DNA of 64,000 nucleotides, taken from assembly GCA_006352455.1 (NCBI GenBank), contig VANL01000074.1, positions 1-64,000 of the forward strand, in the 5' to 3' direction. The position numbers were made by a program, and so were the translations under genes. Of the stretch, positions 35,733 to 46,804 are shown piece after piece. This DNA comes from Brachionus sp. 'Tiscar' (Eukaryota; Rotifera; Eurotatoria; Ploima; Brachionidae). Below the pieces are notes generated by a model that was not told where the DNA came from, did not search any database, and worked only from the letters and a program-made list of their open reading frames with translations. Position 1 is the stretch's first letter. Each line of letters opens with the position of its first letter.

Positions 35733-36655
35733 TCTCAATTCAAATATATCTAAACACCAACAAAAGTTAAGTTTGAGTAATTTTTAAGCTTAAAGCATTA
35801 AAACAGTCCACGATGAAATTTCAAATTATGAAAGAGCTAAGTTTTAAAAATGTTTTCATAAAAATTAAAACTTTGCAAAATAAGTGTCTCTTTTATTCCT
35901 AGTTTGATTTAAGTCCTATTTTCATTTGTTCAACAATGAACCTTAGATACCACTGTTCAACTATTTGATTGATTGACCAAAAAAAATTTTTTTCAATAAT
36001 TGATGAGAGCTGGGAATCAAGTCATAAGATGTCTTTACAGAAGAAGTTCAAAAGACGGGTAAGTAATTAATTGTCTCATGAACAGTCCTGGTTAAAAATT
36101 TCAAAGTTAAAAAAATATTTAAATTATTCAATAAATTCTATTTATCTTATTAAAATTAAAAAATCCCAATTTTTTTTTTATTTTGTCCTCAAACTTTATT
36201 TATGGGCATTAAAGCTAAAAATTATTCACAATTATTTATCCTATTTAGAAATTATTTTGTATTTAGAAATTTAATTTAATAAAAACTTTTAAGATTAACA
36301 ATTAAAATGCTAAAATAACAGGCTAATAACAAACTGAGTTCGCTTAAGATTTTTCAAAATTAAAAAACATTATTTATTCTAGAATAAATTCATTAAATAA
36401 AGATTTTAATTATATGCCAATCCTTGATAGGTCTTGATACTAAGAATATAGTCTTGATAGTAGACCGAATAACTAGAAAAATTTAGTCGAACATCACTAT
36501 CAGACATTATGCGCTAATATTATAATAAAAAAAAGGCTCTTACTAACTTCATATTTTTCTTAACTTTAAGCAAGTTTTCAGTATTTCATAAATTAAATCT
36601 GTATTGAGTAAAATTTATTCAAAATTTGTCATTAAATAAAAGTGTGTAATAAATA
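35733..36655. other. Divergent promoter region between RPA1 and HDAC gene A
   Basis: About 0.9 kb of AT-rich DNA between two start codons pointing away from each other. No motif or repeat stands out. Confidence 0.45.
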
Positions 36656-39600
36656 ATGGAAAATATTCTGGAACAGCTAACCGACCTTGTAAAACCAGAA
36701 ATCTTCCTTTAAAACTAAATCTAATAATTGTGTTTGTTATCTAAGAAAATCCAAAGCAAAGAAAATGAATTTAATCAAAATTTAAAAAAGTAAATGGTCG
36801 AATTTTTATTTTAATTTTTTAAAAGTCTAAAATTTAAAAATTTAAGGACAGGAATGGCGTCAATCAATACAAACTGGTTTGTCAGTGAAAGCAGCTCTTT
36901 ATTTTCTAAACTAAAAACTGTACCGGTAATAATAAACACAGCCAGAGATGATTTAAATAAATTTTTTTGATTATTTGAACTTAGGTACGCACAATTGATG
37001 AAAATGAAAGTGAAATATTGCTCCAATCAAGCCACATCGATACAAACGAGAATGATAAATTAAAAATTGGTTCAATTTTGCAGCTGATTTCTGATATAAT
37101 AAGCGAAAAAATTGACAATGGATTTTCTTTTATGCACAATTCATCAATAGAAGACATGATTAATCTAATTACAGAAATTACAATGTCTATGCATGGACTT
37201 AAGCGCATAATGATTCTTGATCTTAACAGAAATTCTGACTGTAAAATTCAGAGAAAATTTTACCAAAGTTCAAAGTAGATTTTTAAATTTACGTCTATCA
37301 AAAATTATTTATTTGATTAATAGAGTTTTGTATAATTCAATACATCAATATATTAATGGTGTCACAGCTGAAGAAAGGCAATTCAGTTTTATTGGAGATG
37401 ACCAGGGAACAGGATTTAATATAAACATAAATATGGATGAAGTTAGTTTTGTTTAAATATAAATGAGTTTTTCAATAATTTTTTTAAGGAATGCTTTGGC
37501 GAAAGTGAATATATGGCTACTTTTTTTAACATTATACTACCTGTTGCATACGAAGTAAAATATTTAAAAATTTTTAGTGAAATAAAATTTATTTTTAAAT
37601 ATTCAAGTTCAATCCGGAAATAATTTTTATACCATTTAATATACAAGAATCAAAAGTAAATATTAAATATTGATGTACAAAAAAAATTTAAAAATAGTTA
37701 TTTTACCAAGTTGACACCCTCTTTTTTCGGCCATATTGTTCATTTTTTATCATGTTTAGCAAATGGTAAAATATTTGTTATAATTGATGTAAGTTTGTGA
37801 CCAAAAGTATTTAGAAATTAATTTAAATCTAAATTAAAGGAAACTGAGTATTCTGAATATTTTAAAAAATCTGTTAATGAACTGGTCGGATCCATGCTAG
37901 GATTACCATGCAAAAAACTCAAATCGCTACGAGAACCGGCTTCGAGGTATTTTAAATAATTTTTTCAAATTTTTAAAATTCAAATTTATTTTTTTTAGTT
38001 CAATTTTAAAATCGCTTTCGGTTTTAAGACCGCACTGGTGCTGCTTACAGCTACTAAATGACGATGATGAATCTGTAAGTTTAAATGAATTTTTGGACAT
38101 ACAAAAAAACGACTTTAAAATTCCAAAACGAGCATCTAAAAGCAAAAATTATGAACGAACTCTTAGATCTGACTTAAAATTGGATGATATAAAAACTAGA
38201 ACTTGTGTATCATCCGATCTTGAAATGATGAAACATTTTAATTTAATTCAATTGTAGGTTTATATTTTTTTTCGTTGAAAAATTTAAATATTTTAATTTT
38301 AAATTTTAGAGATCATCCAGAAAAACCGGATCGTATAAAAAGAATCTTAGAAACTTTGAAAGAAAAAAAATTGTACAATAGGTGCCAAGAGTTAAATTCA
38401 AGGTATGCGACCGATCAGGAGATAAATTTGTGTCATTCTCTTAATTATATTGAAAAAATAAAATCTGTAAAATTCAAAACGGAAACAGAATTAAAAGACT
38501 TGTCTATTAATAATTATTCAGTTTTTTTCAACTCATCTACATTTGATTGTGCTATGTTGGCCACAGGATGTCTTTTACAAGTCGTAGACGAAGTCTGCTC
38601 CAACAGAGTAAAACAATTCTTATTTTATTTTGAATTTTAAATAGTTTTTTTCATATTTAAATACAATTACTTAAGAGTTTAAATGGAGTAGGAATCATCA
38701 GACCACCTGGTCATCATGCATACTACAAATCTTGCTCTGGATTTTGCTTTTTTAATTCGGTCGCTATTGGAGCTAAATATGCTCAAAAAAAATATAACCA
38801 CATAAAAAAGTACTTATTTTTTATCATAAAAATTATATTTTTTTATTTTTTCATAAAAGAGTTCTCATTTTGGATTTTGATGTTCATCACGGAAATGGAA
38901 CTCAGGATATATTTCTAGAAGATGACACGTAATTTTATTAATTTAGTACTTTTAGAGCTTTATGTACGTTCTTTTGAATATTTTATTAGTTAGATTAAGG
39001 AATCAGGTGAAAAAATTGGAAATAAGCTTAGATACAAATTTTTAGAATAATATAACACAGAGTTGTTTAAAAGTCCAGACTTTTTTTTTTAAACATAAAA
39101 AATTTATACATTAAATATTTATTAATAAAAATTAAAGCCTTTGGCTCGGACTTTTTTTAAAAAAATAAAAGTCCGGGCTTGGACTTGACTTGAGACTTGC
39201 GACTTTTAAACAACTCTGATATAACATTAAATGTCGAAAATAATTTATAAAAATTTTTTAAAAATTTTAAATAATTTTCAAAGAGAAACACTTAAAACTT
39301 AAAGTAGAAATTTAAAATTATTTTTTAAAAAATTTATTTTGAGAAAAAATAAAAAATTTGATTAAATGAATCTAAAAAAAAAGCTTAACACTAGAAAGCC
39401 CGATGCTGTTCTGGATTATTTTGCCTATATCTTTGAAAAAGCTTTTTCCAAATCATAGATCTTACTATTTAGAAAAATCCCAGTGTGAAAAAACTTAGTT
39501 AGTTTTCTTTAACCTTTAACGGTATTTGAAAGAAAAAACCTTTACTTTGAAAAATTCCTACAGAGAAAATATCTATATTTCACACCTTAAACCAGGTCAG

Positions 39601-42600
39601 AAAAGTTAACTTTGAAAAAAATTACGCAAAAATTTAGAACATTTAATTTTTAGGGCAGAAAATTCTTAATAAACGCTTTTTTTTTTAATAATTTTGTTAA
39701 TTAACTTCAATTCTGAGAATAGAAAGAAATAAGAAAACGACTTAAAAGTTTACTATTTATTCATTGAATTCTTATCATCAACACATCAAATAATTTATTC
39801 AAAAATAAATCAAAAACTAAATTACACTGAAAATTTTTTATGGTTCATAGGAAAATTAAATTCCTAAGTAATAATTGAAAGGTAACACTTATTGAATTTT
39901 TTTTAGCAAAAAATTTTTAATTGAGAGATAAAATAATTAAAGTATATAATATTCTTAATACTTAATAATTTTTTGTTTTATTATCTCAAAAAAAAATTTA
40001 TTTTGTTTTCAAATATTTTTATTTTCATGTATTAAAATTAAAAAGAAGAATTAAAAATGGTTTGAACAAGTCGTCTGGTCATTGATTTTTAAATCTTTCT
40101 ATGTAAAAATTTAGCAATAAAATATCTCTTGTTCGTTTTTTTTTATTTTAAAAGATTCCTTAAGGTAATTAAACTCATTCAGATCATTCATTATTTAAAA
40201 GTATCTTCCAAAATCGTCAACTCAAGAAAAAATTTCAAAAACTTGAAAACTAATAAATTTAGCATTTAATTTATTTTTATCATTCTATAGATATGGATAA
40301 ATATACAAAAGTCTTGCTAAGTAAAATTTTGATTAATTTCAAGTTAAAAGTTTAAAGACCTTGTTTGTTGCAATTCAATGAAATTCCACATTTAAAATCT
40401 CTAAGATTTACTTGAAAAAAGATATTTAGAATTTAAATTTTTAATAAATGATTCTAAAAAGTATTGGGTTATCAAGTATATATATAAAAAAGAAGAGTTA
40501 AATATTCAAAAATAAATTATTATTTTATTAAAATTTAAGATTTAATTTTAATTATTATTTTATTCATTTTTGAGATTTAATTTTGATCAAACATTTAGAA
40601 AGTTAAAAATTTCCAATCAAGATATATGAAAAAAAATATATTTTTGTCATTTTAAATAAAACATTTTTCTTTTTTTTAAATCGAATCTTTTTTTAAATAA
40701 TTAGATTTCAATCCTTACCCTAAATAAATTGTCTATTTTCACTATAATCATTAGAAAATTTCTTCAAAAAACAAAATATTGAAAAACTTAATTTTTAATT
40801 GATATTTAACACTAAAAAGCCCGGCTGATTAATTACAAAAATTTCAAGAATAATAAATAAAATTTATTTAAGATTTAAAATTTTTTTTTAATTTTTACAA
40901 TTTTATTGTTAGTTTTTTTGAGTAATTTCTTAAAACTTTATATCTTTGACAAAATTTTCAAGTTTAAAATTTTCAAAAAGGGGTCTAAAAAACCTCTCGG
41001 GCTTTCTAGTGTTATGAAAGCTTCAATAAAATCTATACTTCCTTTATTTTGATGACATAAAAGCCAAATAAAATTTTTTGCTTTATTAATTTAATTGTTT
41101 GAGGTAAAAGTAAAAATTTTAAGAAAAAATTATCTTAGTATTTAAATTATTGATTTCCTTTTGAAATGGAGCAATTCGGATGGAAATTACAAAACTGAAC
41201 TTTCCAGGAGTTTTCAATGAGTCGATTTCAGAATGTATAATTATTTTACTTATGTGACAATTAGTTCAGGAAATATGACACTTCAAAGTTTTAAATAGTC
41301 AAATACTTTGAAATGGCATATCTTGGTTAAGCTAGAGAATTCAAATTTTGACCAAAATGCTCAGATATTTTTTTATTATTCGAAATGAAAAACAAATTAA
41401 AATTTTAGATCTTTTTTTACACCTTATTAATTATTCACTACTTTTTATTCTTAAGTCCTTGGCCAACTTTCTAATAGAATAACATTTAATTTTGATTTAA
41501 ATACTTTAGCTTTTTTAAAACTTTAATTTAGTAAAAAAAAAAAAAACTATTTTTATGCTATTTTTTTGTTAAAGAGTTTTGTTCATATCACTTCATCGCT
41601 ATGATAATGGTACTTTTTATCCGATTGATGCCGGATCAAACTATGACGAAGTTGGAAAAAGCAAAGGTAAAGGCTTTAACATTAACATACCTTGGAATCA
41701 ATCAGTAGCTGGAGATGCCGAGTATACGGCTGCGTTTCTACGCATCGTTATGCCAGTAGCATATGAAGTAATTTGATAGATCTGAGAGTAAAAATTTCAA
41801 AATTTGGATTTTATTTTTAATAAAATAGTTTAATCCTGATTTGGTTCTTGTTTCAGCTGGTTTTGATGGTGCCACCGGCGATCCACTAGTAAATTTTTAA
41901 TTTGTTCGTTCACTCAATTTGAATAATAAATTTTTCTAAGGGAAGATATAACATAACACCAAACGGATTTGCCCAGATGACAAAAATGCTATGCTCTTTG
42001 GCAAACGGCAAAGTCATTTTAGGACTAGAAGTAGACAAAAATGAGCCAAAAACAAAGAGATCAAATATTTAAATGTTTTTTTTTTCAAGGGAGGTTATAA
42101 TTTATTGTCGATCAGTGAAAGCATGGCCAGTTGTGTTAGCATATTGCTTGGTGATCGTTGTCCTTCTATTCCTCCGATAAATGCAAAGCCAAAGTTTGTA
42201 AAATCTTTGTAAATTTTGAAAATTGACTATTTATCTCCTCAAGAGCCTATGAATCTATTCGTAATGTAGTTAAGACTCATAAAAAATATTGGTCATGTCT
42301 TAAATTTGATGGTAATTTATTTTAAATAATGAAAATCTAGATTTTTGCTTTTTTTATTTAAGAAAAATTACCCAATTGTGAATTTATAAAAAAATTCAAA
42401 CCCGAACGAAAACAAAAAAATAATTCCTCTACGGAAAATAGTTATACTTTACGAAGCCGTAATAAGCCAAAAGGTATATAGTCAATTTTTAGAATAAAAA
42501 AAAACAAAATAAATATAAAAATTTGAAGAAAATGAAAATGTAGAACAAGAATTGTTGAATATATCAGAAGCAGTTTCGAATATCCCTGAAATTCCGTCAG

Positions 42601-42959
42601 AATTAAGTGCTGAAACTAACGAATTAGATTTATTGTCAGCATTCTCTGTGATTCCTCTAACATTCTGTCCACATTTATCAGAATTAGATTCTAATCTGGA
42701 TCCAAGATTAATCGATGTAAATAGATCTTGTTTTAAATGTAATAGTATTAAAGAAAATTGGATTTGCTTGTCTTGCTTTGAATGTGGTTGTTCTAGATTT
42801 GTTAATGAACACATGCTTGAGCATCATGACTCAACTCAGCATCCCATGGTTCTCTCATTTAGTGATCTATCTGTTTGGTGTTATATTTGTGAATCTTATG
42901 TTCACAATGACATTTTAACTCAGGTCAAGCAAATGGCGTACAAATCTAAATTTGGCTAA
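36656..42959 (+). CDS. HDAC6: HDAC6-like deacetylase A: pseudo-domain 1, active domain 2, ZnF-UBP
   Basis: Twenty exons (36656-36688, 36746-36789, 36847-36925, 36985-37274, 37324-37441, 37489-37554, 37608-37655, 37711-37788, 37840-37946, 37999-38253, 38310-38607, 38676-38809, 38860-38928, 41575-41767, 41829-41888, 41941-42030, 42090-42193, 42244-42311, 42363-42473, 42529-42959) sum to 891 codons. Residues 1-370 are a deacetylase-like domain that has lost RPPGHH and the zinc ligands (DWDVHH reads DLNRNS). Residues 373-711 are an intact domain with 'RPPGHHA', 'DFDVHHGNGTQ', 'SAGFDGATGDPL' and 'EGGYNL'. About 795-880 is a ubiquitin-binding ZnF-UBP finger ('CFKCNSIKENWICLSC', 'HPMVLSFSDLSVWCYIC'). 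HDAC6 deacetylates tubulin and other cytoplasmic proteins. Intron 13 (2.6 kb) is full of transposons. A second class IIb gene lies 8 kb downstream. Confidence 0.9.
39058..39218. mobile_element. hAT-type MITE, short copy
   Basis: Ends CAGAGTTGTTTAAAAGTC and GACTTTTAAACAACTCTG are perfect inverted repeats. They are flanked by identical 8-bp copies ATATAACA (39050-39057 and 39219-39226). The internal AAGTC/GACTTGACTTGAG blocks are shared with the copy at 31475. Confidence 0.88.
40807..41014. mobile_element. TA-flanked MITE, family 1 copy 1
   Basis: Ends ACACTAAAAAGCCCG and CGGGCTTTCTAGTGT are inverted repeats between TA dinucleotides. The interior is nearly the same as 48446-48668, including 'GGGGTCTAAAAAACC' near the right end. 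Confidence 0.85.
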
Positions 42960-43754
42960 ATTTCCGTTAAGACCCATAATGTTATAATTTTTTTAAAACA
43001 AATTGAAAAATAAAAATATTTAATTTTTGAATATCTTAAATTTAATTCCTTTTGTTCCTGTGCGGAGCCGAACATTCTAAAATTAAAAAAAAATAAAAAA
43101 TTTTGAATATATAAATTTAACCAGATACTTTTATTTATTTAGATGTTTTAAAAAAAAAAACGGGTCTATTAAAACTCAAGATCAATGATCTTCAATTTTC
43201 AAGATCAGTGAAATTCAAGATAAGATTTTTCAATTACTGATACTCATTTTAATTACCTGATATTGATTTTCAAGATCAAAAAATAAGTGTTACAAAAATT
43301 TTTTTAAATTAAAATCAATTAAAAAACAAATATATGAAAATTGACAAGTAAATTATTTTTTTTTTGGTCTTCCATCTTTTTTTTTTTACTTTAATGTTGT
43401 CTTTTGATTAACGATTTCAACTACATGCTGATTAGGTTCAATATTTACATTTGAGATCATCATCTGTAACTCTCTATCTTTATCATTTCTTAATATTTCT
43501 TTATTTATTTTTAATTTTAATATTTTCCTATTTTTTAACTTATATTATTTTTACTTTTATTTTATTCTATTTAGCTTTATTTTGATTTTTAATTTTATTT
43601 TTGTTTTTTAAAATCTGAAGGAGCTTAAGCTCGATACAGAAATACAAATAAATAAAATAAAAATAAATAATTGCGTCACGCTTGGGTACAACGAAAAACA
43701 GACACATGTGGCTTTCTCTTTCATAAACGCCAAATATCCAAATCTTTTCACGTT
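42960..43754. other. Spacer with a retroelement tail
   Basis: 43140-43290 repeats CAAGATCA-type words several times. 43612-43672 is the third copy of the retroelement tail motif seen at 207 and 818. No gene is supported. Confidence 0.4.
43612..43672 (+). repeat. LINE-type 3' tail motif, copy 3
   Basis: GAGCTTAAGCTCGATACAG followed by AAATACAAATAAATAAAATA, after a T-rich tract. GAGCTTAAGCTC is a perfect 12-base palindrome, so the tail RNA could end in a small hairpin. Confidence 0.5.
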
Positions 43755-44021
43755 TCAAGTCCTTATTTTTAAAATTTTGACGAGGCCAACATCAAACTCA
43801 GAGAAAAAACTGTTGTATCGGATCGACTTAGAACAACCACAAGTTGAACATCGCCATATATACTTGTCGGTTAGCAATGCTTTAGTGTCCCACTTCATGA
43901 GTTTATTATCTTTCTTACAATATGGCGCGGTACTTGAAATTAATCGGTGAGCCTTCATAAAATTGGCTATTTTATCTATGTGACCAGAATTGATTAATTC
44001 AGAAATTGTTTCGAGATCCAT
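43755..44021 (-). mobile_element. Zinc-ribbon fragment of an ISXO2/Merlin-like transposase
   Basis: A frame of about 88 codons, starting at the Met codon at 44021, contains 'CKKDNKLMKW' and 'YIWRCSTCGCSKSIRYNSFF'. The 'W.C..C..S.R..SFF' arrangement is that of the N-terminal zinc ribbon in ISXO2/IS1595-like transposases, including eukaryotic Merlin elements. The DDE catalytic part is absent downstream, so it is a fragment. An in-frame Met lies further upstream at 44081. Assignment rests on motif recall. Confidence 0.5.
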
Positions 44022-44867
44022 TTTTATTTTTTTTTTGAAATGAAAAGAAAAAGAGAGAGAGAAAATGCAATGTTGAAACAAACTTGATTATTAAATGTAG
44101 CTGTTAATAATTAGTCTGATCTTAAAATTTATTAGTTGATATTGAATGTAGCAACTCTGGACTAACTGACTCGATAAAATACTATTTTTATTTAATAGAA
44201 TATTGTATGTTGAATAATCTTAATCATTTTTTTGTATATAACAAACTGAATTTTTTACTTAATTGTAAAATGGATACTTAACTGCCCATTTCTTTTTTTT
44301 TTTTTTATTATTTCAATTTGTCCATGGGACTTAAACTTTAATTAAAATAAATAAACAAAATAAATAAAGAGGACATCCTTTTTATGTTTAAAAAGAATAA
44401 TAACATTCTTTTTGACCAAAAAGACATAAAAAGTATAAAAAGGACGTCCTTTCTATAAGAGAGAATATATAAGGGTCCGTTGTCAATAGCTCCTTATTTG
44501 ATTATCAATTATCAGGATAGAAAAGGACGAAAATCTTACGCATGTATCTGCAGATATTAATATTCATTTATTATCAAAAATAGGAGATTTAAAAAATGAA
44601 TGCGATTAAAATTTCAAGTTGATGCTGTTGTACCACTGTGATCCTAATAATTCCTCCAATTGAATGATAAAAATTGTATAAAATTATTTGCTTTTTATTT
44701 CACTTTTATTCTTTTAAAAGAGAAAAAAAAACTAATTAAAAATTAAAATATTATTTTTTAAATATATTTCAAGTTTCAAAAAATATCAGTGATTTGTCAA
44801 CAATTATTAAATCTATCAATTGTACGACAACATTTTCATATTATTTGTTTTTAAGAAACCCCAAAGG
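44022..44867. other. Spacer with a small palindrome
   Basis: 44368-44455 contains AGGACATCCTTTTTATG and, inverted, CATAAAAAGTATAAAAAGGACGTCCT, a short foldback (quoted in part). 44312-44365 ('TTTGTCCATGGGACTTAAAC' plus an A-rich tail) recurs inverted at 56948-56985 and looks like another retroelement tail. No gene. Confidence 0.45.
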
Positions 44868-44870
44868 GGG
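44850..44870 (-). terminator. Hairpin just after the U2 3' end
   Basis: CCCCCTTTGGGG on the U2 strand followed by T-rich sequence is a small perfect stem directly 3' of the RNA. It may help 3'-end formation; this is inference. Confidence 0.3.
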
Positions 44871-45062
44871 TTTGTGGACCGGTCCTAGCAGTAATGTGCA
44901 ACGCTAGGTCGATCCGTGACTGGTGCCGAGCAAGCTCTGCGCAACCAGTCCGCTCACAAAAATCGATTTAATATCGCGGGGGCCCAATGGACCCCCCATC
45001 AGATATTAAACTGATGAGAACAGATACTACACTTTGATCTTAGCCAGAGGCCGAGAAGCGAT
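44868..45062 (-). ncRNA. U2: U2 spliceosomal snRNA
   Basis: The reverse strand starts ATCGCTTCTCGGCCTCTGG and continues CTAAGATCAAAGTGTAGTA, the invariant 5' end of U2. It includes stem-loop I and the GUAGUA branch-point-recognition sequence. 'CAGTTTAATATCTGAT' follows, then the Sm site ATTTTTG in 'AATCGATTTTTGTGAG'. The 3' stem-loops contain 'GAGCTTGCTC' and a final 'TGCTAGGACCGGTCC' region. Length is about 190 nt, as expected. AUCAAAGUG has one more A than the human gene and matches the arthropod form. U2 pairs with the intron branch point. The exact 3' end is approximate. Confidence 0.96.
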
Positions 45063-45330
45063 AAAGAATTTTATATGAAAAGCTCATATTTGTAGTAAAA
45101 AAATTTCTAAAACTTAAATTAATTTGCATTAATTATTTTTAATTTTTGAAATAAAATTTTGAAATTAACTGACATCTTTATTTTATTTTTTGAATTATTT
45201 TTACTTTTAAACAAATTTTTATTTATTTTTTTTTATATTTTAATCTAAATTTTTTGTTTAACTGATATATTTTATTTAAAAATTTATAATTTTAATAAAT
45301 TAACTAAAGTCAAATAAGAATAAAAAAAAT
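45063..45330. promoter_or_regulatory. U2 upstream region with octamer match
   Basis: On the U2 strand ATGCAAAT (45122-45129) lies about 60 bases before the RNA start. The octamer is a known distal element of vertebrate snRNA genes, but there it sits near -220. In DNA this AT-rich a chance match is likely. This spacer also carries the PNPO 3' end. Confidence 0.25.
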
Positions 45331-46241
45331 TCACGGTGCCAATCTTTCAATTATCCATCCGTTTTCACCTTCTATTGCAAATTCATTTAAATTTTCTCCA
45401 TCTTTTAACTTTCTAAATCTTATTCTATCATGTAGTCTAATATCATTTCCTTGCCAAAACTCAATTTCTTCTGGTACTACCAAATAGCCTCCCCAATTTT
45501 CTGGCGTTGGAACATTTTTAGTTGGCTCAAAATCTTTAACCGCTTGCTGTTGAAGATCAATCAAATACTTAAAATATACGTTTTGAAAATTAAAAAATGA
45601 ACATTGATAAATGCAAAAGCATTACCTGTTTATCTTTGATTACTTTGCTTTGATCACTTATATAAGCACTTATTCTGGAATTCAAAGGCCGTTTTGAAAA
45701 GTATTCAATTGATTTTTCACGATCAATTCTCTCTACTCTTCCATCAATTCTAATTTGTCTTGACATCACGTCCCAGTAAAAACACAAGCTAGCAATCGGA
45801 TTCTTTTGTAGTTCTTGCCCTTTTTTGCTTGTGTAATTAGTAAAAAAAGTAAAACCATTTTGGGAAAAATCTTTTAACAGAACCATTCTACTGGATGGTC
45901 TCCCTTCGCTAGAAAAAAATATTATTAATATAAATTTTAATCAATATTCATTGATTTACAGTGAAGCTGTTGACAAACACATTGCATTCTAAACGAAATA
46001 TTTAAAAATAATTTTTTAAATTAGTTAAATCAGCTTACAGGTTCTTTAATTCCGGGATTTTGTCTGGCTAGCTGAAACCAAGCATCAAACTGTTTAATTG
46101 GATCTTTTGAGACCAAGTCTTTAATATCAAACACTTCACTTGGATCTCTGTAATGAGCTCGCACATCTTAAAAAAATAGATATAAATTATTTTAATTAAG
46201 AATTACTTGCTTAGTTACTTACTTGCAAAATCTGACGACAT
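45331..46241 (-). CDS. PNPO: Pyridoxine/pyridoxamine 5'-phosphate oxidase (PNPO)
   Basis: Five exons on the reverse strand (46241-46223, 46166-46039, 45988-45960, 45908-45626, 45567-45331) give 231 residues. The enzyme uses FMN and oxygen to convert PNP or PMP to pyridoxal 5'-phosphate, the last step of vitamin B6 activation. 'DPIKQFDAWF', 'NAMCLSTAS', 'GRPSSRMVLLKDF', 'GFTFFTNYTSKKGQEL', 'FYWDVMSRQIRIDG', 'WGGYLVVPEEIEFWQG', 'RLHDRI' and the C-terminal 'ERLAP' follow the family in order, including the FMN-phosphate Arg/Lys residues and the PNPO-specific C-terminal region. Exon 3 is only 29 nt. No mitochondrial leader is seen. It is intact. Confidence 0.95.
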
Positions 46242-46804
46242 TTTTCCGCTAAATAATTTAAAAGAAAAATTTTTGACTAAAATTTTATTTAGCTTTAAAA
46301 ATAGCATGATTTATTATACAACTAATAAATAAGCTTTAGTTTTATATTAAGAATTAAATATTTTGATCGAAATTACTCGATCTGCTCACTTAAATTGATT
46401 AGAATTTTAAATTAAAACAATTTTAAAGAATTTATCATCAAATTTCCGGGCTTGCTAAATATTTTTCAACTATCATTAAAAAATTCAAGTAAAAAGCATT
46501 TGTTATTTCGAAAATGCTTAGAATTTTTTTAAATTATCAAGTTCTCAAAAATATAATGTTGTATAATAGATTTTATAATTTACTCGTGTTAAAAAAACAT
46601 GCAATTGTGAACAAACAATTTTGTCTTAATATTTTGTTTTCATAATTTAACTACTTACTAGATAAATAACCAATCTAGTTAATAATTTTTTTTAAAAACA
46701 TTGGGAAGTGTCAATTTTACACCTATATTAAAATTCAAAATTTTTTAAAGTTACTTAAAAATCTTGAAAAATATCGCTGTAATATGGCTTGAAACTCGCC
46801 TTCC
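46242..46804. other. AT-rich spacer upstream of PNPO
   Basis: No recognisable feature. Confidence 0.4.

Larger units (their letters stand above)
38929..41574. other. Large intron of HDAC gene A
   Basis: 2.6 kb splitting the active domain 2 between 'FLEDDT' and 'VLFISLHRYD'. It holds a hAT MITE (39058-39218), a single inverted-repeat end 'TTAACACTAGAAAGCCCG' at 39385-39402 with no partner, and a complete TA-flanked MITE (40807-41014). The remainder is AT-rich without genes. Confidence 0.6.

Noticed and set aside
37217..37456. Independent small gene in this interval
   Set aside because: It is explained by exons 4 and 5 of HDAC gene A read through the intron.
45122..45129. Octamer as a proven U2 promoter element
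   Set aside because: Position differs from known vertebrate genes and an 8-base AT-rich match is expected by chance; kept only as a weak note.
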